64,000 nt of DNA from Natronospira bacteriovora (lineage in GTDB: Bacteria; Pseudomonadota; Gammaproteobacteria; Natronospirales; Natronospiraceae): NCBI RefSeq assembly GCF_030848495.1, contig NZ_JAVDDT010000001.1, positions 248,001 to 312,000 on the forward strand, read 5' to 3'. The notes under the pieces were generated by a model. The model saw nothing but the letters and a program-made list of their open reading frames with translations. It made no database searches and was not told the DNA's origin. This document shows, in pieces, positions 57,625 to 64,000 of the stretch (within the stretch, counting starts at the first letter, position 1; every line of letters begins with the position of its first letter). The position numbers and the translations under genes are program-made.

Positions 57625-58187
57625 GAGTCGCCGCTGACTTCCCCGTCGCGGTACCAGCGGGGGTAGTGCTCCCGCACCACGGGGCCATCGGAGCGCAGGG
57701 CGTGACAGGAATCGATGTGGCGCGGCTTGCCGCGGCTCTCGACGGTGGGGTCCTTCTTCTTCAGCGGAGCAATGGTCTGGAAGGCCACGATGGCCAGATT
57801 GTCCAGCAGGGTCACCAGATGGGTGCAGCCCTGCACGCCCCCCACCCGTTCACGCATGGCCCGGCTCCAGCCCGGCTTGACCACCAGGCCTTCCACCCGG
57901 CGAAAGGCGGCAGTAATCTCGGGGCAGACCCCGAAGGGGTGATGGCTCATGACCGCTTCGACCCGGTGGATGAGGAAATCATCATCCAGGGTCATGCGCA
58001 GGCCCATGCGATGGATGTAGTCCCCGGGCTCGATCACGCCCCGGTACTGGTTTTCGAAAGGATAGGTCTTCTCGTCGGTCAGACGCCCCTCGATGTCCCA
58101 GAGACCGTCGTCCCGCTGGAACCCCTCGCAGATGATGCGCCGTTCGTGGATCTTGCGGCGCCCGACGGATTCGCTCAGCTCAGTCAC
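57621..58187 (-). CDS. DUF2889 family protein of unknown function
   Basis: The 188-residue product begins with GTG at 58187, overlapping the nusB stop. Conserved-looking features are KIHERRIICEGFQRDDGLWD near residue 14, a central GDYIHRMGLRMTLDDD, and GCTHLVTLLDNLAIVAFQ in the last third. These fit DUF2889. Motifs such as HxR, two Cys and the GCTHL block suggest metal or nucleotide handling, but no function is known. It sits between nusB and thiL with overlaps at both ends, so it is translated with them. Confidence 0.85.
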   Translation of the reverse strand: MTELSESVGRRKIHERRIICEGFQRDDGLWDIEGRLTDEKTYPFENQYRGVIEPGDYIHRMGLRMTLDDDFLIHRVEAVMSHHPFGVCPEITAAFRRVEGLVVKPGWSRAMRERVGGVQGCTHLVTLLDNLAIVAFQTIAPLKKKDPTVESRGKPRHIDSCHALRSDGPVVREHYPRWYRDGEVSGDS

Positions 58188-58636
58188 GATTTTCCAGCTG
58201 CCTTGCGTTCCACGGCGCGCAGCTCCACCGAGGCCTTGTCCAGCACCGCGTTGATGAAACGGTGGCTGTCCTCGGCCCCGAAGCGATGGGCCAGGGAGAC
58301 GGCCTCGTCCAGCACCACCCGCCAGGGCACATCCAGGCGCTCGCGCATCTCCCAGGTACCCACCAGCAGGATGGCCCGCTCCACCGGGTCCAGCTGGACT
58401 TCCGGGCGATCCAGGAAGGCGTCGAAGATGCCCTTCAGGGCAGCGGTATCCGCCAGGCAGCCACGGATGATGGCGTCGAAATACTCGCCCTCGGCCTTGG
58501 CCATGCCCTCGTCCTGATGGAACTGGGCCAGCAGATCGGCACTGTCGGTGTCGGATATCTGCCACTGGTAAAGGGCCTGCACCGCCAGGTGCCGGGCCTT
58601 GCTGCGGCGCTGTGCAATTTCCCGGGAATCCATCAT
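58184..58636 (-). CDS. nusB: Transcription antitermination factor NusB
   Basis: NusB with NusE binds boxA RNA to support antitermination of rRNA operons. The 150 residues contain [16 protein letters not shown] at the N-terminus and a C-terminal [20 protein letters not shown] followed by FINAVLDK. The length is slightly above E. coli NusB (139). It overlaps ribH at its start. Confidence 0.97.
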   Translation of the reverse strand: MMDSREIAQRRSKARHLAVQALYQWQISDTDSADLLAQFHQDEGMAKAEGEYFDAIIRGCLADTAALKGIFDAFLDRPEVQLDPVERAILLVGTWEMRERLDVPWRVVLDEAVSLAHRFGAEDSHRFINAVLDKASVELRAVERKAAGKS

Positions 58637-59112
58637 TTGCCGTCGATCTTGCGCAGAACGTTGACCATCTCGATAGCTGCCGTGGCCGCCTCGACGCCCT
58701 TGTTGCCGGCCTTGGTGCCCGACCGTTCCACCGCCTGTTCGATGGTATCCACCGTGAGCACGCCGAAGCTCACCGGCAGGCCGCTGTCATCCGATACCCG
58801 ACCCAGGCCGCGGGCACATTCACCGCAGACATAATCGAAATGGGGCGTGGCGCCACGGATCACGCAGCCCAGGGCGATGATGGCGTCATGCTTGCCCGCC
58901 CGGGCCACATGATGCGCCGCCACCGGCAGCTCCCAGGCCCCCGGCACGCGAATCACCTCGATATCCGACTCGGCGGCTCCATGACGCTTGAGGGCATCCA
59001 CGGCTCCTTCCAGCAGGCGCTCCACCAGGAAGCCGTTGAAGCGGGCCACGAGTATGGCGAAGCGGGCCTTGCTGATGACCATGTCACCTTCGATGGTTTT
59101 GATGTCATTCAT
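58633..59112 (-). CDS. ribH: Lumazine synthase RibH
   Basis: RibH joins 5-amino-6-ribitylaminouracil with dihydroxybutanone phosphate to form 6,7-dimethyl-8-ribityllumazine. The 159 residues contain [23 protein letters not shown] and the active-site loop [17 protein letters not shown] 277-bp gap with hexanucleotide arrays separates it from ribB upstream, unusual within this otherwise tight operon. Confidence 0.97.
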   Translation of the reverse strand: MNDIKTIEGDMVISKARFAILVARFNGFLVERLLEGAVDALKRHGAAESDIEVIRVPGAWELPVAAHHVARAGKHDAIIALGCVIRGATPHFDYVCGECARGLGRVSDDSGLPVSFGVLTVDTIEQAVERSGTKAGNKGVEAATAAIEMVNVLRKIDGK

Positions 59113-59202
59113 TGTCGTTGTTTCCAGTCAGTACGCTGTTTTCCTGTTGCCCTTAAGGATACAGGGCTGGTCGGTTTTTGCAGAACCGGCAGTCCACTCG
59201 AT

Positions 59203-59365
<163 letters not shown>

Positions 59366-59389
59366 GAAAAAATCCGTGGGGGCGCTCTA

Positions 59390-60505
59390 TTACTTGTCGC
59401 CCACGCCAACATACTCCACCACCTCCAGCCCGAAGCCGGAGATCCCCTGCATCCGTTTGGGGGCAGAGAGCACTTTCATCTTCTTCACGCCCAGGTCGGC
59501 GAGGATCTGGGCGCCGATGCCATAGGTTCGCAGCACGGTGGCGCCGTCCTCGCCCGGGGCTTCGTCCGGTTCCGGCATGTCGGGGCCGTGCTGAAGGCGC
59601 TCGATCAGATCCCGGGGGTTGTCCTCCGGGCGCAGGATGACCAGCACGCCGCCGTCGTCGGCGATCCGGCGCATGGCATTGCGCAGGGGCCAGCCCATGG
59701 ATTTCCACTGGATGCCCACCACATCCCCCAGGGTGTCCTGGAGGTGCACACGCACCGGGGTCGGCGTGTCCGGGCGGATGTCGCCCCGGGTCAGGGCCAC
59801 ATGCACGGTCTTGTGCAGGTGGTCTTCATAGGCGTGCAGATCGAACTCGCCAAACTCGGTGGGTACCTTGCGGCTGTAGATTCGCTCCACCGTGTGTTCG
59901 ATATCCATGCGATGGCGAATGAGATCGGCAATGGTGCCGATCTTGAGGCCGTGTTCGGCGGCGAACTTCTCCAGATCCGGCCGGCGGGCCATGGTGCCGT
60001 CTTCGTTGAGAATCTCGACAATGGTGCAGGAAGGAATGCCGCCAGCCAGGCGCCCCAGGTCACAGCCGGCCTCGGTATGACCGGCGCGGGTCAGCACGCC
60101 ACCGGGCTGGGCCATGATGGGAAAGATGTGGCCGGGCTGGACCAGGTCTTCCGGGCGTGATTCCGGGTCCACAGCCACCTGTACGGTGCGGGCACGATCA
60201 TGGGCGGAGATGCCCGTGGTCACGCCTTCGGCGGCCTCGATGGAGACGGTGAAGTTGGTGCCGAAGGAGGCATCGTTCTCACTCACCATCAGTGGCAGAC
60301 GCAGTTGCTGGCAGCGCTCCCGGGTCATGGTCACGCAGATCAGCCCCCGGCCGTAGCGGGCCATGAAGTTGATGTCCTCGGAGCTAACCTTTTCCGAGAG
60401 CATCATCAGGTCGCCCTCGTTCTCCCGGTCTTCGTCATCCACCATGATGACCATCTTGCCGGCACGCAGATCATCAATGATCTCTTCGATGCTGTTGAAA
60501 GCCAT
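59390..60505 (-). CDS. ribB: 3,4-Dihydroxy-2-butanone-4-phosphate synthase with a degenerate RibA-like domain (RibBX type)
   Basis: The N-terminal 200 residues are an intact RibB, with [12 protein letters not shown] at 23-34 and a downstream GHTEAGCDL. The C-terminal part (about 205-371) has the fold of GTP cyclohydrolase II, but the zinc-cysteine segment is lost: [19 protein letters not shown] stands where active enzymes have three Cys. It should therefore not open GTP. Such RibB-X fusions are known in proteobacteria; a separate active ribA is expected elsewhere. Confidence 0.9.
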   Translation of the reverse strand: MAFNSIEEIIDDLRAGKMVIMVDDEDRENEGDLMMLSEKVSSEDINFMARYGRGLICVTMTRERCQQLRLPLMVSENDASFGTNFTVSIEAAEGVTTGISAHDRARTVQVAVDPESRPEDLVQPGHIFPIMAQPGGVLTRAGHTEAGCDLGRLAGGIPSCTIVEILNEDGTMARRPDLEKFAAEHGLKIGTIADLIRHRMDIEHTVERIYSRKVPTEFGEFDLHAYEDHLHKTVHVALTRGDIRPDTPTPVRVHLQDTLGDVVGIQWKSMGWPLRNAMRRIADDGGVLVILRPEDNPRDLIERLQHGPDMPEPDEAPGEDGATVLRTYGIGAQILADLGVKKMKVLSAPKRMQGISGFGLEVVEYVGVGDK

Positions 60506-60511
60506 GTCGTC

Positions 60512-61171
60512 TCAGCCCTTGCTGTCTTTACCGTTCCCGGCGAGCAGGTCCATGCGCAGGCCGCCGTCCGGCCCCCGCATGTCCAGGCCCATGAGGCGCT
60601 CGAGATAACGCGCCACCAGGTCGATCTCGATGTTTACCCGGCTCCCCACCTGGCAGCGATCCAGATTGGTGCGCTCCAGGGTATGGGGAATGATGTTGAC
60701 CTCGAACCGCGGTCCGCTGACGGCATTCACGGTCAGGCTGATGCCATCAATGGCAATCGAGCCCTTGCGGGCCACATAACGGCTCAGCCCCTCCGGCAAC
60801 TCGAAGGCGAAGCGCCAGGACCCGCCATCACGCCGACGCTCCACGCAGCGGGCCATGCCATCCACATGCCCGGTCACGAAATGCCCGCCCATGCGCGTGG
60901 ACGGGGTCAGGGAGCGCTCCAGATTCACCGCGTCACCCTGACCCAGGTCGCCCAGGGTGGTCAGGGACAGGGTCTCGGCCGAGACATCCGCCTCGAAACC
61001 CGCCGGTTCGGGCCGGATCGCGGTGAGACAGACGCCGTTGATGGCGATGCTGTCACCCTCTGCCACATCGTCATAACCCAGGCCTCGGGTATCAATGGCC
61101 AGGCGGGCATCCCGACCCTGCCGCTGCAGGCGGCTGATGCAGCCCTGACCTTCGATGAGTCCGGTGAACAT
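60512..61171 (-). CDS. ribE: Riboflavin synthase alpha subunit
   Basis: Riboflavin synthase dismutates two lumazines into riboflavin. The 219 residues begin MFTGLIEGQG, the invariant family start, and show the internal duplication (first barrel SIAINGVCLTA, second SIAIDGISLTVNA). The ATG at 61171 lies four bases after the ribD stop. An upstream open extension is inside ribD and is not used. Confidence 0.97.
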   Translation of the reverse strand: MFTGLIEGQGCISRLQRQGRDARLAIDTRGLGYDDVAEGDSIAINGVCLTAIRPEPAGFEADVSAETLSLTTLGDLGQGDAVNLERSLTPSTRMGGHFVTGHVDGMARCVERRRDGGSWRFAFELPEGLSRYVARKGSIAIDGISLTVNAVSGPRFEVNIIPHTLERTNLDRCQVGSRVNIEIDLVARYLERLMGLDMRGPDGGLRMDLLAGNGKDSKG

Positions 61172-61175
61172 GCCC

Positions 61176-62294
61176 TCATTCTCCTTGCTGTGCGATCGGC
61201 GCCAGGCGTAGTCGCAGATCCTCGCCCAGTTGGCGGACATCCAGAAGCCGCAGGCCGAGCCGGTCCTGCATGTGCTCCAGGCCCGGCAGGCTAAACAGGC
61301 CGCGGGCCGCATCCCCCATCAGATGGGGCGCCAGATACAGGCAGATTTCGTCGACCAGCCCGGCCTGCAACAGGCTGCCGGCGAGGACCGGCCCCGCCTC
61401 CACCAGCACCTCATTGCAGTCCCGCTCGCGGGCCAGCCAGCTCAACACGGTGGCCGGATCGGGCCGTTCGCCCGGCAGGTGCAGAATCTCGGCACCGGCT
61501 CCTTCCAGAGCGGCCGCCCGGTCCGCCGGCGCGTGCTCGGCGGCCACCAGCAATACGGGTGATTCAAGCTGCAGCAGCGCCGCCGTGGGCGGTGTGCGCA
61601 ACTGGCTGTCAAGGATTACCCGGCCGGGCTGGCGCTCCAGACCCGGCAGACGGGCATTGAGCTTCGGGTCATCCGCCAGCACCGTGCCGATGCCGCTCAT
61701 CACCACGCTGGCGGCGGCCCGCTGGCGATGCACGTCCAGCCGGGCCGCTTCGCCACTGATCCAGCGGCTCTCGCCACTGGCCATGGCGGTGCGACCATCC
61801 AGACTGGCGGCCAGCTTCACCGTGACCCATGGCCGTCCGCGCTGCATCCGACTGACAAAGCCCCGGTTTAGTGCCCGCGCCTCGCCGGCCAGCAGACCGC
61901 TGGCCACCACGATGCCCTGTTCCCGCAAATAGGCCAGCCCGCCACCATTCACCAGGGGGTTGGAGTCATCCATGGCGGCGATCACCCGCGCCACGCCCGC
62001 CTCCGCCAGGGCCACGCAGCAGGGGCCGGTCCGGCCCTGGTGGGCGCAGGGCTCCAGGGTCACATAGGCAGTCGCCCCCCTGGCCCGATCACCGGCTGCC
62101 GCCAGGGCATGAACCTCGGCATGGGCTTCGCCCGGTCGCTCGTGCCAGCCTTCACCCACGACTTCACCGTCGCGGACAATGACGCAGCCCACCCGGGGAT
62201 TGGGATCGGTACTGAATCGCCCCCGCGCCGCCAGCGACAGGGCACGACGCATGTGGCGCAGGTCATCGGCTGTAAAGACCTGATTATCAGTCAC
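61176..62294 (-). CDS. ribD: Bifunctional riboflavin deaminase-reductase RibD
   Basis: RibD deaminates and then reduces the pyrimidine intermediate of riboflavin synthesis. From GTG 62294 it has 372 residues. The deaminase zinc site is HAEVHAL with [12 protein letters not shown], and the reductase begins near [16 protein letters not shown]. The GTG overlaps the nrdR stop (GTGA), the same coupling seen elsewhere in this operon. A longer open frame upstream lies inside nrdR. Confidence 0.96.
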   Translation of the reverse strand: MTDNQVFTADDLRHMRRALSLAARGRFSTDPNPRVGCVIVRDGEVVGEGWHERPGEAHAEVHALAAAGDRARGATAYVTLEPCAHQGRTGPCCVALAEAGVARVIAAMDDSNPLVNGGGLAYLREQGIVVASGLLAGEARALNRGFVSRMQRGRPWVTVKLAASLDGRTAMASGESRWISGEAARLDVHRQRAAASVVMSGIGTVLADDPKLNARLPGLERQPGRVILDSQLRTPPTAALLQLESPVLLVAAEHAPADRAAALEGAGAEILHLPGERPDPATVLSWLARERDCNEVLVEAGPVLAGSLLQAGLVDEICLYLAPHLMGDAARGLFSLPGLEHMQDRLGLRLLDVRQLGEDLRLRLAPIAQQGE

Positions 62295-62818
62295 TTCTTG
62301 CGCCTTCGGCCCTTGCCGTCGGCCTCGGGCAGGAGGGTCATCTGCTGACGTTTCAACGCCGGATCCGGCGTTGAGCGCAGACGCCGGATTTCCTCGCTGA
62401 AGGCATCCACATCCTGGAAGCTGCGATAGACCGAGGCAAAGCGCACATAGGCGACTTCGTCCAGGGCGCGCAGCTCTTCCATCACCCACTCACCGATCTG
62501 GCGGGAAGCCACCTCCCGCTCACCGGTGGCCCGGATGTTCTGCATGATGCGGGCCAGGCCGGCGTCCACCGCCTCGGTGTCCACCGGGCGCTTTTCCAGT
62601 GCCCGGGTGATGCCCGCCCGCAGCTTTTCCTCGTCGAACGGCACCCGGGAGCCGTCCTGCTTGACCACCCTCGGCATGACCAGCTCGGCCGACTCGAAGG
62701 TGGTGAAGCGCTCTCCGCAGCGGGCGCATTCCCGGCGACGCCGCACCTGACTGCCCTCCCCGGCCAGGCGGGAATCGATGACCCGGGTGTCGTCGTGACT
62801 GCAGAAGGGACAGTGCAT
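62291..62818 (-). CDS. nrdR: Transcriptional repressor NrdR
   Basis: NrdR represses ribonucleotide reductase genes in response to ATP/dATP. The 175 residues have an N-terminal zinc ribbon ([13 protein letters not shown] with [10 protein letters not shown]) and an ATP-cone domain ([20 protein letters not shown]). It lies 18 bases after glyA and overlaps ribD. No NrdR boxes were identified in this window. Confidence 0.97.
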   Translation of the reverse strand: MHCPFCSHDDTRVIDSRLAGEGSQVRRRRECARCGERFTTFESAELVMPRVVKQDGSRVPFDEEKLRAGITRALEKRPVDTEAVDAGLARIMQNIRATGEREVASRQIGEWVMEELRALDEVAYVRFASVYRSFQDVDAFSEEIRRLRSTPDPALKRQQMTLLPEADGKGRRRKK

Positions 62819-62836
62819 GGGACGCCCGGTCTCGGA

Positions 62837-64000
62837 TCAGGCCCCGCCGTCGCCGTAGACGGGGAAACGGGCGCACAGCTCGGTGACTTCCTGGCGCACG
62901 GCCTCGATGCGTTTCTCGTCTTCCACATCGTCCAGGATCCGCGAAATCCAGGCGGCGAGCTGCTTCATTTCCGTCTCGCCCATGCCACGGGTGGTCACCG
63001 CCGGCGTACCGATGCGCAGGCCACTGGTCACGAAGGGCGAACGCGGATCGTTGGGCACGGTGTTCTTGTTCACCGTAATGTGGGCGCGTCCCAGCGCAGC
63101 GTCCGCGTCCTTGCCGCTGATGCCCTTGTCGATGAGGTCGAGCAGGAAGAGGTGGTTGTCCGTGCCGCCGGAGACGATCTTGTGGCCCTGCCCGGCCAGG
63201 CTGTCGGCCAGGGTGCGGGCGTTGTTCAGTACCTGCTGCTGGTAGGTTTTGAACTCTGGCTGCAGGGCCTCCAGGAAGGCCACCGCCTTGGCGGCAATCA
63301 CATGCATGAAGGGCCCGCCCTGGGTGCCGGGGAAGATCAGGGACTGCAGCTTCTTGGTGATTTCCTCGTTTTCGCGCGCCAGGATGATGCCACCGCGCGG
63401 GCCGCGCAGGGTCTTGTGAGTGGTGCTGGTGACCACGTCCGCATAGGGCACGGGATTGGGGTACAGGCCGGCCGCCACGAGACCCGAGACATGGGCCATG
63501 TCCACCACCAGGTAGGCGCCCACACTGTCGGCGATGTCACGGAAACGGGCCCAGTCCATGATCCGGGAATAGGCGGAGAAGCCGGCCACGATGACCTTGG
63601 GCTTCTGCTTTTTGGCCAGCTCGGCCACCTGCTCGTAATCCACTTCACCGGTCGCGGGGTCAAGGCCGTACTGCTCCACCTGGAACAGCTTGCCGGAGAA
63701 GTTGGGCTTGGCACCGTGGGTAAGGTGGCCGCCGTGATCCAGACTCATGCCCAGCAGACCGTCCCCCGGCTTCATCAGGGCCAGATAGGCGGCGGCGTTG
63801 GCCTGGGAGCCCGAATGGGGCTGCACATTGGCGTAATCGGCGCCGAACAGCTTCTTGACCCGTTCAATGGCCAGGTTCTCGGCCACGTCCACATGCTCGC
63901 AGCCACCGTAATAGCGCTTGCCCGGATAGCCTTCGGCGTACTTGTTGGTCAGCACCGAACCCTGGGCCGCCATGACCCGCGGACTGGTGTAGTTCTCGGA
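62837..64000 (-). CDS. glyA: Serine hydroxymethyltransferase, N-terminus cut by the window edge
   Basis: GlyA interconverts serine and glycine with tetrahydrofolate. About 388 residues are visible, starting at [19 protein letters not shown], which in E. coli lies near residue 35; the true start is to the right of the window. The PLP lysine is in [13 protein letters not shown]. An internal ATG at 63973 is not the start. It heads the visible glyA-nrdR-rib direction. Confidence 0.97.
   Translation of the reverse strand, partial: SENYTSPRVMAAQGSVLTNKYAEGYPGKRYYGGCEHVDVAENLAIERVKKLFGADYANVQPHSGSQANAAAYLALMKPGDGLLGMSLDHGGHLTHGAKPNFSGKLFQVEQYGLDPATGEVDYEQVAELAKKQKPKVIVAGFSAYSRIMDWARFRDIADSVGAYLVVDMAHVSGLVAAGLYPNPVPYADVVTSTTHKTLRGPRGGIILARENEEITKKLQSLIFPGTQGGPFMHVIAAKAVAFLEALQPEFKTYQQQVLNNARTLADSLAGQGHKIVSGGTDNHLFLLDLIDKGISGKDADAALGRAHITVNKNTVPNDPRSPFVTSGLRIGTPAVTTRGMGETEMKQLAAWISRILDDVEDEKRIEAVRQEVTELCARFPVYGDGGA

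Overview
The window reads as chromosome of a motile, Gram-negative gammaproteobacterium. The support is a RelA/ppGpp gene, a full Tol-Pal system, a tripartite RND/TolC pump, lysine-modified EF-P, a 2-oxoglutarate dehydrogenase operon, and flagellar genes preceded by good sigma-54 and sigma-28 promoter matches, the usual arrangement for polar flagella. Base composition is fairly GC-rich (low 60s percent by eye). A genus cannot be named from this; a Chromatiales/Ectothiorhodospiraceae-like lineage is only a guess. The window is almost entirely core genes. No insertion sequence, prophage, CRISPR array or rRNA was seen.

Layout. 1-6756: flagellar rod, hook and L-ring genes (flgB to flgH, minus strand, flgH cut by the window edge) divergent from flgA, then flgM and flgN. 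6947-9038: a YcgR-type PilZ protein and a degenerate EAL-HDOD protein, so motility and c-di-GMP control sit together. 9244-10178: two tandem paralogous secreted four-cysteine proteins of unknown role. 10487-10562: tRNA-Lys. 10647-20309 (minus): a long co-oriented block yebC-ruvC-ruvA-ruvB, ybgC-tolQ-tolR-tolA-tolB-pal-cpoB and queE-queC. 20328-25464: a YfaZ-like outer-membrane protein, relA, a DUF2905 membrane protein, a Bax-like glucosaminidase and a polysaccharide deacetylase lipoprotein. 26089-31779 (minus): sucA-sucB-lpd. 32140-32798: tRNA-Arg(CCU) with a tandem repeat array behind it. 33140-35861: epmA-efp divergent from epmB, a complete EF-P beta-lysylation unit. 35931-43369: a FimX-like degenerate GGDEF/EAL protein, htpX, parC and parE. 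43583-49837 (minus): tetR, membrane-fusion protein, RND pump and tolC in one operon, with a palindromic operator candidate upstream. 49996-54578: xseB-ispA-dxs, folE2 and arfB. 54821-64000 (minus): glyA (cut by the edge), nrdR, ribD, ribE, ribB with a degenerate RibA-like domain, ribH, nusB, a DUF2889 gene, thiL, pgpA and a serine/threonine kinase fused to a cyclic-nucleotide-binding domain.

The most unusual material lies between genes. (1) Downstream of tRNA-Arg there are three virtually identical 194-bp tandem units, each ending in the 3' 22 nt of the tRNA including CCA. The layout resembles the rtT repeats behind E. coli tyrT, but the sequence is unrelated as far as I can tell. A 42-bp piece of the same unit recurs downstream of tRNA-Lys. 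(2) A 374-bp non-coding element at 25625-25998 is built from at least five nested or paired inverted repeats. (3) Hexanucleotide arrays (GATTAC and GTTGTC families) recur at four intergenic sites, two of them as inverted pairs. Among proteins, the points to follow up are the lysine-rich tail on SucA, the RibA-like domain lacking its zinc cysteines, the kinase-cNMP fusion and the paired secreted paralogs.
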